From assembly GCA_032173965.1 (NCBI GenBank), contig CM063288.1:26630001-26694000 (forward strand): a stretch of 64,000 nt of DNA, read 5' to 3'. Below, piece by piece: positions 26,335 to 40,396 of this stretch. The translations under genes were made by a program, and so were the position numbers. The stretch is from Sitta carolinensis (taxonomy: Eukaryota; Chordata; Aves; Passeriformes; Sittidae). The notes under the pieces were generated by a model. The model did no database searches, had not been told where the DNA came from, and saw nothing but the letters and a program-made list of their open reading frames with translations. Numbering within the stretch: the stretch's first letter is position 1; each line of letters starts with the position of its first letter.

Positions 26335-29300
26335 TGTATCTACAGACCTGAAAGAAGGAACACGTTCATACTGTGGCAGAAACAGATAATTATGCAAAAA
26401 CTGTGTGCATGTGTCATCAACAAAAATCTACTCCTTAGTTTATTTACTAAGAAATCTACAAAGACTTGAAGTAAAGAACAATTCCTCTCTGTCCAGTCTT
26501 TTCTGGTGACTAACTCAAATATGTTTTTTTTTTTCCCCCACATGCTTAAACAGATCTTTATTCCACAGCCCCTGCAAAGAGGATTTATTCTTCACACTAG
26601 CCTAGTGCCTACCTGCTGCTTCAGCCATTCAGCCACAGGGGAAAATCAAGACAGAAAAAAGTTAATCTCCAATTATATTATCAGCATTCTTGCACCTCAC
26701 TCAATTTTCAGGTGCTTCCAAGTAGTAAATCCTTGAATTAACCTTTTCTGTTAGAAGTGTCTTATCTTTTCATCTATTAAGCAATACTCTATCATACGCT
26801 CATCTATATGCCCCAACAGATTGTGACACTTAATTCTACTGTACTTTTTCATTAAAATAGTTTGAAATCTGCACCTAGTTAGAATGTTTCTCCCACAGTA
26901 AAGAAATTATAGCTCAGTCCATAATGGTTTTCATATGGCCATAATGTAAGGTTTGGCAACTAGGGCATTTTAATTCAAGAATCTAACAACACTACATTGT
27001 CCATGTTGGAATTTGGATGCTCAAAGTTCCAACTGTCCAAAGATGACGTAAAATGTTTTCTCCTAATTCCAAAGCAAATTAAGATCACAATCGTCCTGAG
27101 CTTGCTCTCGCTCATGCACAAAAAGCCTTAAGAAAAATTACAATGCTCACCATTAGCAAAAGTAAGGGCTGTTACAAATAGGAAGGGATAGGAATGCAAA
27201 TGATTGCAAGAAAAAAATAGCCACAATTACATTAAAGTTTTACCATAGCACATGTCTCTTAAAATTCAACAAACTGCACTGAGAAGTTGGCAACATCTGA
27301 GTAAATCCATATAATCTGCTTTTATTGATTCTCAGACAGTAGCCCACTCGACTCCCTCACACTAAACTTACTACATAAGATGTGAAAAATTAATAGCTTC
27401 AGAAAAGGTTAAACAAAGGTGAGGGTTTCATACATTCATTTAATTATCCTTTGGGTCTAGGAGTTTCTTGGTATCTACAGAAAAAGCGGGACTCAGAATA
27501 ATTCTACATGTACTAGTATTAGACACCAAAGCATTCCAGCAACATAACTGGATAACGCTAAGGCTCAAATTACCTCTTCTCTCTTTTACACAGGCAGAAC
27601 AGACACTTGAAGAACATTAGGCAGAAGAGAGAAACAAAAGTGAAAAAAACCAAAGGAAATACCCAAATATGAAAAGAAGGATATAAAAGTAATGAAATTC
27701 CAGCAATGTGTTCACGTGTCTACAATTTGTTTTTTCTTGCAACATAAACCCCCAACTAGATTCACTGTCAAAAGACAAAGAAGGAAATAAGTTGCACAGG
27801 GAACATTCTAGTTTCCTGCTGCTTCTAAGAAAAGCAGTGAAAGCATGTCAGACTACAGACACTTGGAACTGCTAATTTAGATGCATCTTAAGATTAGAAA
27901 TTCACTTTCATCTAAAATAAGGAACATCCACCATGCGTCTACCAAATAAACACTTTTTGCTGAGTCATTAAAATTTATTTAAGCAGTTGGGCAATTGTAC
28001 ACACTACCTCTTTAATCATCTGGTTTTTATCTGTTTTATTAAACATCTCAGAAGCAGCTCAATCAAAAAGACAAAGAGTATGAGTGGTTGATGCAAAACT
28101 ACAGATATTTGGAATCTGTGGCCTGTTTGGCATAACAAGTTGAAGAAATGCAATAGTCAGGAATGATTATAAAAAATCGGTTTAACTAATCAGAATTCAA
28201 ACAGCAATAAGGTAAGACACAAAGGAAAACACTCCAAAATATATTTGAAATTACAGTGTTTTCTCTTTTGAACTTTTTGTTTAGAACCGAAACAGAGTGG
28301 TTAACATTGGTGAGAAAGTAATAAATGAATTTTTTAACCTTTCAAACCCAAAGCTTCCTTTTAAAATTGGCATCTCTAATAGCTGTAGGTTTTGCAATAA
28401 AGCTGCCACTTTTCCTAACTTTTATCTCTGAGAGTAGCTTTACTTAGTACAGAGCTATCACAACCAGCTTTCTACCACGATAAATCTCAAATAATCCATC
28501 AGTTTGGGATTGTAAAGAATGGATGGTGAAGTGTATGACAATGCACTTGGAGGCAGCAAACCAGGTTCTGTCCCTCTTTGCTGGTGGCACACTAAGCAAC
28601 TGCAAGATACTTCATCTCACTGTGGTCCTCCTCCCATACACTGTCTCTATATATTTTTAAGTACTGTCATGTTTTTGCTCATTACAATCACAGTTGGGCC
28701 TCAATGTTTGTTTTCTCCTTTTAAACATCTGTACTGCAATAATCAATGTGCGCACAGCAAGTTCTCAAAACACAAATGGTGTTTCAGAACAGAACACCCA
28801 GGGAATGAGGCCTGGGTCTCCATGTCCCAAGCAAAAACAAGATTTATGGCAACTCAGACAATTGTTTAGAGGGGAAAAGCAGCTATTTTTAACTATCCTT
28901 CTTAGTGGCTGCACTTAGGGAGGCTCCCATTTCCTTTCTTCATCTTACACAGCAGCCGTAACTACTATTTCCTTTTCTCTCAGCTGTTTTTACAAAATAT
29001 CAGGGTTTGCAGCTTGCAACTACACGCTGTCTTCAACACTGTCACAGGTTCAAAGCAAAAGCCAAATACTGCTTTCAAACCAACTTCTGTCCTGAAGGGC
29101 AGCAAGCAACTTTACCTTTGAGTGCATCTATTTCTGTTTCACACAGAAATAGCAAGCCTGAATTAGGTAGGGCCCTGAGGCCAGCCAGGGGATCCAGATT
29201 TAAGCCACTGGTGTACAAGTAAGTGTAAAAGGGGATCCAGACCTCACACAAAAAAGTTTCTGATTGTGCTGCTCAAGCACTGCTACTTGGTGTGATCATT

Positions 29301-32300
29301 TCCACTTGGGACAAATAAGCTCAAGTACATCGATCTGTAGAAACAGACAGCATTGTATGAACTGGCAGTTCCTGATGGCCAAAAGCAAATATTTGGTGGA
29401 TCAGTGAAGAAGAATTTAAGAGTTTCTCCCTTGAAATTTCGTTGCCAAAAACCTAGTTAACTCTGACTCTCGTTAAATTCTGTTTATCTTAAAGCTATGA
29501 GTTTAAAGTTTATTGTCATATGCTAGAACAAGTCTTCTGCAGTCCCTAACAGAGCTAGATAAATGCTACCATATGCCAAGCATGGGGCATGAGAAAGGAA
29601 CTCTATCTTTGTCCTCAGATGGAGACATTTGAGACGAAGACAGTATTTGTGTTCACATTTGTATACATTTGGTGAATAAAAACCGGAAGGATAGGAAGGG
29701 CAGAGCAAGCAAAGGCTACAGCAGTCCTAAGCTAACTTCCAAAGACTGATCTCATCAGTCTTGCACAATACAATTCCAACACAAAGATGAAAATTCAAAA
29801 TAAATCCAGCAGAACTACAAGGTATCCGCTATCACACTAATGACTAGATACAGCTCTCCAACAGAGCATGATCATTTTCTTTTTGAACTGTCACACCCAC
29901 CTTCCCCTGCCACACAGGAGTTGACAATGCTGAGAATAATTTTGGGTTTTGTCTATGCAGTGACAAACTATATTACCAGCTTGCCTCTCACAAGTCCTGG
30001 AACCTTTTAATAAAATGCACCATAGGAGAAAAAATTTGGAAATCTGTTGCATGGAACCTGTATATTCCTCAAGGACTGGAACAGCCCTTCACACAATTTT
30101 ACCTTACCTTCACCCTCTAACCAGATCTTAACCAAAGCTTCTTATGATTCTTCTAAAAGTATTATTTAAATATATATCTGAAATCACTTCCTTAATTACT
30201 CACTCAAGCTCGTGCATGTTTATAAGAAGTTGAGTAGGTAAGCCACCTCTTGTGGGCTACACTGAGCCAAGTTTAGGTAGGCAGTGACTGTCCTACACAG
30301 CCTCTAATCTCACCCCACAGCATCTCGCCCAGAACAAATTATATATCCACAGTGGATCTGTCAATTAAGAGTCTCAAAGTTTGTGTTCTGCAAGACAATG
30401 AAAGTAGAAACATAAAGGAGCCTTACTTTTTGAAAGCATACCAGAAGAGTCAGAGAAGCTAAGCATTCCTCAAGGGAAGAATAAACTTCAGTCTCTTGCA
30501 CTTCCTTTATGCACGCCAGTTGATCTGAGCACTTATCAAAGATCTCTTTTTAGTAACATGATACAAATCGTTTCTTTTCATTAAAGAGAAAAAATGCATA
30601 AAACAGCAGTGTTCAAGTGGAAATAAAAATGTCTTTCTACAATAACTGAAATAAGGGCAATAAGTGAAATTTAAGAAGAGATAGTATCAAGAAAGAAGCG
30701 CACATAAATAATCGCCTCTGAACTGGGAGATCTAACATCCATGGGGAAGAAACAAGCAGGAGAGTGACAACTGTCAAAGTCTATTCCCTGCAAGGCCTTG
30801 AAATTATCCCTTCTTCACCAAAGGAGGCAAATACCCTGCAGAGAAAAACAGCTCATAAAAACCATCACAGTTATGCACAAAGTATCTGAATTAAGGTCAT
30901 ATAGCTGCTATAATGATAGTTTAGGGGTTTATATGACTAATTTTATGGTTTTTTATAATGACCTTGTTTTAGGTAATTTTGACTTTGCGAGCGAAAACAA
31001 AACTACAGAACTGTGCTCATTCTCTGCTAAGAACATTTGCATCTTGCCTTCTTTAAATGTTCCACTTGGATCTTAGTCTGCAGGATTATGATCTTCTTGC
31101 TCAAGCAGAACAATTGACAAGAGAGAAGGAAGGATGTCCACAAAGCCATATAACATAAAATATGAAATTACAATGTTAATTTACTTAATTTGTCCTACAG
31201 CAACTCAGCATCTGCATACTCACAACTTCTTTCTAAGAGCTATCTTAACTTATTGCAGGTTAGGAACATGTACAGAGTCAATCAAAGCACAGCAGTTGCC
31301 AAACTAGTTTCCATCTGAACTCATCCTCTTCCTTTACATCTCTGTTTGGAGTTCTTAACAATTATCCTCAAGCTGTCATGATGCATCTCACTCTTTGTGC
31401 CTCCTGTGCTATTAGGGGCATCTGCTATTAACTGTTTGTCCTCACATAACCAAGAAAACTTGAAAACACCTTTCCAAACTTTCCTCAATAGCTCCCATAT
31501 TTTTCCACTCCTAAGTCCTCTCCAACTAATTCTGGTAGCGTCCATGTACAGATAAGGCTACCAAACCCAGAAGAAATATTTAAACAGGGCTCATTTTTTG
31601 CTACATCACACTGACCTCTTTATTTTGCTATGACTTAGAAGTAGACACCATCCACTTGTAAATAAAATACAATAAAAAAGCCCTTTTCCTGTAAATGCTG
31701 TTGGAAAAAGTCAAAGCTCACTGTTGCTCTTCAATTAGAGGGAGTTTCCACTAGAGCTTTCTAAATGTTTATTGCTATAAAAGTGCACTTCAAACTTCCT
31801 CCCACCTCAAATAGATAAGCTTTGCCTTCAATTAACTGTACAGCAATTCATTAAACCATTTCTTTCAAAAACCACCACCCCTATAAAATGAGGAGGAACC
31901 AGCATTCTGTAATTACAATCGCATCCTATCAGGTGAGACCCTCAACTCCAGGACCTGTGCTGCTGGTGATGGCACTGAGCTCTCTATCTGCCTTTCTGTG
32001 TGCCCACCACAGCACATTCTTCAGCTACAAGGTCACTTTTAAGACGGTGATTAGCCTGCCTTGTTTGCTGCAGGATGAATGATGCTCTCGTGCCTGTCTA
32101 GACTGAGACTTGATGGAATGCAGTTACCTCTGCACCTCGAATTCCCACACCTCAGGAAGTGAAGCAAGCTTCAGTGTTATCAATTAAGCACTGAAACTAA
32201 CTGCTTTATGTAATTGCCACAAAGGAATTTACTATCGGATTCCATCGCATACGTCATCCTCCTGTGCTATTAAATATTTCAGCTAAATGTAATAACTGTT

Positions 32301-35276
32301 TGCTTGTGGTATTCCTAGATTTTAAACTAGTCGGTTGCAGTTACACGTTGAAAGCATATGTCGGTAACATAAAGGTAAACTCATGACATGCTTATTCTAA
32401 CCATCCTAAAAAGAATAACAAAACCGAGGGTGGAGAAGGATGGACAAATCTAGGAAAGAATCAAGACACAAATACCTTATTCTGTAATAACACTGGTAAA
32501 CATCCAGCCAGGATGTCTAGTTTTATCTGGGAAGCCAGGATATTGCAAGAGGCTTACCTCTCTGTGTTTCCTGGCAGTCTCACTAAAATGCCTCATCTCC
32601 AAAACCTCCGTCAAGTTCAAAGAACTAACTATAAATGTGTACAAATGAATAAAGTATTCAGAACACAGGAATACTAAAAAGGCTTGTGGAATTACACCAG
32701 CATGTTGTATAATAAGCCTCTGGAAACAGAATACAACTGTACTGGACTTCATTGTGCCAAAGTAATTCTGGGTTTAAGCTCATAGCATGAACACAAAAAC
32801 ATGAAAAATGCAACACTGAGAGGCTCAGAACTGGCATCACATCAGCACAGAAAAGGAAAAACAGCTTATTTGAAATTCCATTTATATACAGAACATTCAC
32901 ATAAATGTTCATTTTCCCCTCAGCAATCAGATGCAGAAGACAAGTTAGTTGATTCAGTAGAAAAGTTTAATATGTAGAATTCTCTTGATTTATCTTCAAT
33001 TAGAAGTGTGTCTAATGTCTTTGGGCTTTTCTTTTGCATTATACGCATGAACATATTGCAGGAAGACTGGAAGTGATATACAACAGTGTCATTAAATGTA
33101 TGTTGAATTCTGATGTCTGAAAACTATGGATTTAACTACATTTTAAGATTTGAACTTGGCAGAAGAGATTCCATATGCACAACAAATACACGAAGCCAGC
33201 ACTAAAGAGAAGCCATATCTCATCTTGCTGTTGTAAAGCAACACTAAAAAATAAGTACTGTATGTAAAACTCCATACCCGTTCCATCGCTCAACTTCAGC
33301 ATTGGTTTTCACAAATACATAACATAAAATTTATGGAAGAGTAATCATAACCAAAAAGAGAAAGTCATAAAAAAGGTTGAGATTTTAAGCAAATTCTTAT
33401 TTCAGTTAGTACAGCTTCGGATTATTCAGGCTCTCTGTAAAAAGGTTCTGTAAAGTTTTGCATTATATGCCACATTGAAACTGTTTTAAAACGGTTTTTA
33501 AAGTTAAATTTTGTTTTTCATCTGTTTCTTTACAGTTCAAACAAAAACCTGTTGCTACTATCATGAGCATTGGCTACACACAGTGCAATTCAGACAGAAT
33601 TCTAGGGCACATTCTGAGTATTTCAGATGCTTTCTCCCTTAGCTAGTGCAAGCTTCCTTCTGAAACAGGGCATCCAGGAGTAAGAGGACAATGCACATTG
33701 CCCCGATGCACACAATTCACTCCTCTTCACAATGGGTCTCCTGGTGTTTACTGAGAACCTTAATTAACTGCAGAGCTTTTTTTTTTTCCCCACCTATCTT
33801 CTTCCCTCGTTACTGGATCACCAAGTCTGTTCCTAGTTTTGTTTATACCACATTAAAAGCCCATCTTTATTTTTCTGCATGCCTTATTATGTTCTCAGCT
33901 CAGCTCTTTTTTGTTACTAACCCTTCTCCCAGTCTTCTAAAACCAGTCAAGAAAATCAAGTTGCTGGCCATGATATCACTTTGACAATATTTGCTTCCTT
34001 TTGCAGACCTTCACTTCTTCAAGATGAAAGACATTGTTTTGACGACTGCTTCAAAGTACATAACATCTGAATAGTTGTTTCCACATTTAATTCTTCCATT
34101 CCTCAACAGAAGGCAATTCAACATCCTTTTCAACACATTCCATCTTGAAGGCCTCTAGATTTCCTCAGTGAAGCAACTCCTGCTCACAGCATTCTTATCA
34201 GTCTCATATATTATGGAATCACTTATTACTCAAGTGTATTAGGACCTCACTGATCCTTTTTTTCCCCTGCACATTGTGAAATGAGAAGAAAATATTCTTA
34301 CATTCTCAAAGTGAAACCACAAAGCTGTTTGAGTTACTATATTATTACTGTATCACTTACTAGTCTTCCTTATTTTAAACGACACCCTCTTCTTCCCATT
34401 TTAAAATTAATTTACTATGTGATGTCATATTTGGACTGTGTATTCCTGTGCCCAAAGGCCACATCTTCAGTTTTAAGTAGCTATACAGTCTACATACAGA
34501 TTAGTAAAGTAACAATTAGCAGGTTATTTGTTTTGCACACAAACATTCTATTCCAGTATTTCTTAAAAGAAGGGAAGCTAAATTTGCTGACAGCTTCCTT
34601 AATGGTAGTACTTCTCCGACAGGAAACAATAAAAGCAAATAAAGTTTCTCTCTATTTGCCACTTTTGATATTTCTAATTCTGTATGGAAAAAATCAGGAA
34701 AAATATTTACTAGACTTAAAGTTCTTGGGTAAAACAATGAGAAACAACTGTGACCAAATAATTGTGTTCTGCTGCAACAGCATTAAGTACTACAGATTAA
34801 ATTTAACTAAAATTTAATTAGGTCAGATTCAACTTAGCATAACTAAAAGAGAAATTATTTAACGGGTCCTGATAGAATCTGGATGTAATTAATAAGTGTA
34901 AAGTTTACTCATCCTGCAAAATAAGCCATTTATGAGGACATTTTGGAAATTAAGAACACCATGCAAACAGTAAATTAACTAATATTAAAATACTGGGTTT
35001 TAGCAGTAGAGCATACTGGTAGGCTGGAACTTTGACAACATACTGAGTACATAAGGATACATACAGACACACATACACATAAATAAATTGTATGTTTTAT
35101 AATTCCTCTTCACTGTATCTCTCTCATACCCATCAGAACTGAGAATTTGCATATTTTCTATATAAAAAAGTTTACAGAGATCCAAAAAACTGCTGCAGTG
35201 GGCATGAGGAATGATTTATCCTACTGTTTCCACATCTTTTTTCACTCATTTAAATTCACTGAGTCATCCATGCCTG

Positions 35277-35480
35277 CCTGCAGAGCCGAGTAAGAATAGC
35301 ACAGAAGGCTGGAACGAGTTCTTCCACTTCTCCGGCAGTCCTTCTGCAGCGGCAGGGCGGCAGGAGCGTGTGCCCGGGGCTCCTGTTCCCGCCGCACAGC
35401 CCGGGCCTGCCCGCACAGCCCGGCCCGGGCAGCTGCTCCGCCTGCACCGCCCCGGCCCGGCCGTGGCAGCCAGAAATAAA
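35277..35480. promoter_or_regulatory. Small internal CpG-rich patch with an imperfect tandem repeat
   Basis: About 200 bp, mostly GC, with some 20 CpGs, abruptly bounded by AT-rich sequence. It holds two near-identical copies of CCGCACAGCCCGG at 35392-35404 and 35411-35423, and CCCGGGC motifs that can pair with each other. It could be an intronic regulatory element or alternative promoter. No splice-bounded coding exon is convincing here. Confidence 0.55.
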
Positions 35481-38400
35481 GGAAAAGAACTTCAAACATG
35501 CAAACAGAAGAAACCAACACTGTGGTGGCATCCAGACCAACTTCATTACAGGGTTCCTTTTATCCTTCTCTGATTGCAACTGAAATTATTTTAATACAGA
35601 AAGCTTCTTCCTGGGCTAAGTGCCTGCTTTGCATATATATGGCAGTGCCACTGTCTAACTAAAAAGACAGCTGCTAAAATTTTCCTACTACAACCTTAGT
35701 TTTCTTCACCTTTTCTCCACTTTACCATTCATATCTCGAACAGGTAAATATAATAAAAATTATATTTAAGAACCGGTAATCATTTTAAAACATCTTAATT
35801 TTTAGCTAAGCCCCTTCTCTAAAAATAAATATAGAAAAACAATTTTTAGTGTTTAGGTTTTAAACAAATAAAAAGACTGACAAAAATTCACAGCATACAG
35901 TACATTATCTTCTGCAAAAAGTATGTCCACACCAAGATTTTTGCAGCTAGGAAGGTATAGAAACACTAAGCCTTCCAAAGAAATCAGCTTTACTGGCTTC
36001 CCTCTGAAGAACAGCATCAGAAGGAAGGACTAATTTTCAAGTACATTCAGCAACAAACTAACTACAACAGAACCACTTGGTCACTAACAAAAGCAAGCTG
36101 TTTTTTCACAGTGGATAACTAAGCATACTGCTGTGAGATAATTTATTTAATACAATCATTATTAGAGAAAATAGCTTTAATAGTATCACGATTCACTGTT
36201 TTTCCTGATACAAGTTTGTGAAGCCTAACAAAGGATTGTGGATTAACTTTAAATCTTGGAAAAATCTAATTACGGTTCTTTAACATGGATGGTCTAGGAG
36301 TCTTGCATCAAGTATCTGTTGCTTTAATAGTAGAAACAAAATGCTTTACTTTTAACAGAAACTAAACCATAGTGAGGAAGTCCCATAAGGCAAAAGCAAG
36401 AGCAGAAGAGCATGTTTAGTCAGTTGTTCTTGTCCCTGAACTACATTAATGCTTCTCACACCAGGTAAACCTGACCTTTGTGACTTATGCAGAGGGAAGT
36501 GCACTTCATGCCAAGAATGATGAGCTTGAGATGACACTGCCAACGCCCAACACTTTGATATTAAGTGCTGCATTCTCTAATGTATAAACTAAGGAGCCCA
36601 ATTAACATAGGTGACCTGTGTTCATACTTCCAGCATCTCACCACCACCAAAAAAGACTCTTACCCATCTTTTTTTAACACCCATTCTGTTTAAAACTCAA
36701 AACAGTCAAAGGATATATAGTAGAACGAGCAGCATAAATGTCAGCTTTTGGCTGGACATAATAGTAAGAGCTTCTCTACTGACTTGGTAGTGGCAGGTGG
36801 GCAAGGGAATACAAGGCTCTCTGTACCACTACCTATGTCATTGTCTGCCACTTACTCCAGGCCAGAAGGTGACAGTACCTACTTTCCCATTACTCCTGCT
36901 TAAACAAATAATACAACTATTTTTCATGAACTTCACAGACTGAATCAAGTATAATATATTACAAAAACATTCAAAGGGACCACAGGAAAAGCCTGAGTTA
37001 CAGCACTGTTGTAAAGAAGATCATAAGGAAGCTTGAGGTGTGGGATATCTGAACTACAGCGTATACACAGGACAATCAGCTAAACGCAGTTTTGAAAGTG
37101 TGAAAAACAATGCATACAATTTAAGTTACTCTTACGCACTGTGAAGTTCATAAATGGATGACAGCCATTCAGTAAAGTGATCTGGACACTGTTTTGCAAG
37201 TTCAATTAAAAAAAAAAAAAATTGGTTACTACATTGTCTCAGAAACACCAGTTGTCCCATAAGCAGAAAACTAATTGCCTAGAAATGTGACTCTATTCCC
37301 ACACTTCTCAGCCAACTCCCACAGAAGGGATCCCTCATTCTCTCCCCAGATCTCCTACACCATGCCAAGTGGACGGGAAACAAAATATTCTGTGCATAGT
37401 CCAGAACAGTGTATGCACCAACAGTTACATCCTTCCACTGACTGGCAGTCACAGTTTTAAGCAAAGAGAATTACCTGGGCTGAGTTATGTTCCTCTTTTC
37501 CCTTGAAAAATCCTCTACCTTGGAGCAGTTTTCTCTATTCAGTTCCTAATTTTTCATGAACAGGGTAGCAAATTAATCTCTCGAGACTTTTCTCATCTTT
37601 CACATATGGTTGAAATTGGCTAGCAGATTACGGAGTTAGAGGAGGAGATAGAAGGGTTCACAGATGTCAGACATTCTTCTGGGTTCATAGTGCCTATTTT
37701 TTCCTTCCTTCTCTCACAGAAATAATAAACCAAAGAGAAAAAGAGTACTGAGAGATGTAAAAGGTTTTACAGTTTAACACATTTACAGTTCAAAACAAAA
37801 CAGATCATTTGATGCAAACTCAAGAAGGCAACTGACAAAACTGACGTATCCCAGTGACTTGAAACAAAATGTCATCACCACCCAAAAGCTTGTGGTTTCC
37901 AAACTTACAAGACTGAGGGAAAAAGAGAAGGGTAAAGGCATCATCTAAATGACTGTGTGTCGAAGTCATTCTTCCAAGAAAGAACAGAAATCTTCAAAAC
38001 TGCTACCAACAACTATGCTTTCTCTCTCTTCCCAGTGCAAAAGGTTCATTCCACTCATTCTCCAAGCAAGTCTGACAACTGTTCAGACACTATCTCTGTC
38101 TGGCTGTCTAATTCGCCTTGGTTCTCATCCCACAGCAAACCAGACCGAATCCTTCATCCTTTCAAACCTCTCCTGTCCAAGCCTTTCTTCCTCCTCACCA
38201 CACCCCCTGACTGACCTCTCCTATAAGATTCTCAGCTACTCAGCCCAGCAATTAACAGGTTAACAGAAATCTTGAGTCAGGAAGGCACCATCAAGAATCA
38301 AAATTTTGGGAGAAGCACAGTTTTCAAAGTTACTTAAAACTACAAAATTGCATTTTAAAACACTGATGGTCAGCTCACGGTTTTCATTACAAATTACTGT

Positions 38401-38746
38401 AGCCAAGGTCAAGACACTAAGCTCCAACACGGGAACTCCTCTAAACTGATGTTACCCGGCAATTGCCTGTGTGTGTACTCTATGCTACATTTTCAGGTGG
38501 ATTGCCACATATTAATTAAGGCATATCTTAAACAATCTTGCATTATAAGGGAGGCAAAAAAATCTACTACTGTTGCATTATGAAAAACATGATAATTAAG
38601 CACTGCAACAGGCCAGACTACCTAGACAGGCTGTGAAATCCCTCTTTACTGGAGATTTTAGAGATGTTAGAAATACATTATTATCTGTACTTACACAACC
38701 AGACCATGGAAGAAACAGAGAAATCACTTCCAGCCTTATGCTTCAG

Positions 38747-38778
<32 letters not shown>

Positions 38779-38890
38779 AAAAGAACTCCAAAAAACACCA
38801 CACCACCAAAAACCACAAACAAGTAAAAAAAAAACCAACCAAAAAAAAAAAACCACAAAAAAAACCCCAAACAAAACACCATAAAACCCA
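38747..38890. repeat. A30 run followed by an A/C-only low-complexity tract
   Basis: A pure A30 run (38747-38776) is followed by about 110 bp made almost entirely of A and C, with repeated CCAAAAAA and ACCACA units. The lysine-rich open frames across it come from the A runs and are not genes. The adjoining A run plus A/C tract suggests local slippage expansion. Confidence 0.93.
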
Positions 38891-40350
38891 CACTGCAGAA
38901 AATCAGTTTGCATACTGAAATGTTAGTCTTTCGGGGAACAGTTTCTGTATTTCACTTACTCTTAAATTCAAAATCAAGCAGAGAGTACTCCACTAAGTCT
39001 ACAATCTCAATAAAATTAATAGTTACTGCCTGTAAGCTATGCACAGATTCCAGTCCTACCCAACCTAAATCATCACCCAGCCTGTTTTATTCAGGGTATA
39101 AACATTTTGTTCCAAATGAAACTTTACTCTCAGCTCACAGCCCTGGCTATAAAGTTATATTCTGCCCAGAAAATGACAGCACATATTCATAGCACAGCCA
39201 GACTGAGTCCAAAAACAATGCAGTTCCAGTACCAGGCACTCTCTTGTTAGGAGTAAAACATTTCTAAAGAACCCAGTATAACTTTCTTGTCCCTCTGATG
39301 AGAAAGGCAGAGGAAGATAGTATCTGCCAAGGAAACAATGCCACTAACTATACAAACTACTGATAAATATTCAATGAAATTTAAAAAGGAAGGGGAACAA
39401 CAATGTAGAAGTCAACAAAAATTTTTTACAGAAATGTGTAATAGTGCTAGGGAGATGCCATCAAAATAACCACTTCAACAAACTTCACTGTAAGAATAAT
39501 TTTAAGAAATACAGTTATGTTTCCCTCTTTGTCCAGGGTGAAAGTGAGGTTGTCCTGCCTTCATCAGAGAAGGATAGGCAGACAATCGAGCCAACTTTTT
39601 ATACATGGTTCATTTGAGGGAAAAACCATTCACACTGGAGCAAGGTATCTGTGTAATGTCTCAGGGCTTGAAATCCGGGTTCCTTGGCCACCAGGTGAGC
39701 ACAGCTTCCATTTCCTCACAGGCTGTGCCAACACTGCACAGTGCAGTACCACAGTACTGAAGTTTGCTTGGAAACTGGATGCACCTGAGTGGAAATACCA
39801 CAGAGGCTCATACAGGCTCATTTACCTAATGGAAAAAAGGCTCTTCCCAGCAGGGGGGAATGGCTCTGTGCAGAACCCTGGGCTTGCACAGCCACACAAT
39901 TTCTTCACACAAGCAGGCAGCCCACGAAGCCCCAGCCTGGTGTCCAGGCTGTGCTCGTGCTGTGGTTATCCATCAGGCATACCAGCGTGCTCCTCAAGCC
40001 AACAGCTTGGTTTCCATCTCCTGGGCTAGGATTTCTGAGATGGCTCCCAACACGAACAGAAAAATAACCTGAATTTTTAGGTTACATTTGAAAAAACCGT
40101 AAACAGTGGGGGCAGCTTTAGTAAATAAGTAGAAATTGGAGTGCAGATAACTTTTAAAAAACACCCACTGTTTAATATGCAAGATACACAGAGTCAGTTA
40201 CTAATTTGAAACACTAAATTAGAAGAACTGAGTTGAATATCCAGATTTTTCCACATATCACCCAATTCACATTTCAAACTAATTATGTTGAGATACTAAA
40301 GTAACTTTAACCAGCAAGACAGAATCAGATAAAGATGCTTCGGTTCACTC

Positions 40351-40371
40351 ATTTTAATTAATAATTAAAAT
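40351..40371. repeat. Perfect palindrome of TAATTA cores, 10-bp arms
   Basis: ATTTTAATTA and TAATTAAAAT around a single A. Each arm contains the TAATTA homeodomain core, so a paired homeodomain site is possible. AT-only sequence makes chance a serious alternative. Confidence 0.85.
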
Positions 40372-40378
40372 TATCACT

Positions 40379-40396
40379 AAAAAAAAAAAAAAAAAT
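40379..40396. repeat. Homopolymer A18
   Basis: Eighteen A, eight bases beyond the ATTTTAATTA inverted repeat at 40351-40371. Confidence 0.95.

Larger units (their letters stand above)
13646..35276. other. Non-coding AT-rich stretch, probable intron
   Basis: More than 21 kb with several short inverted repeats, A runs and an almost pure A/T stretch at about 17825-17875. Open frames of 60-180 codons occur on both strands (for example 34281-34817 plus). They have unbiased, AT-driven composition and no recognisable domain. No identifiable transposon beyond possible decayed fragments. Confidence 0.65.

Noticed and set aside
34281..34817. 178-codon plus-strand open frame
   Set aside because: AT-driven composition (Leu, Ile, Tyr, Lys), no recognisable domain, no promoter or splice context. 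A frame this long is expected occasionally by chance in 64 kb read six ways.
38633..38918. Lysine-rich open frames
   Set aside because: Translation of an A30 run and adjoining A/C low-complexity DNA.
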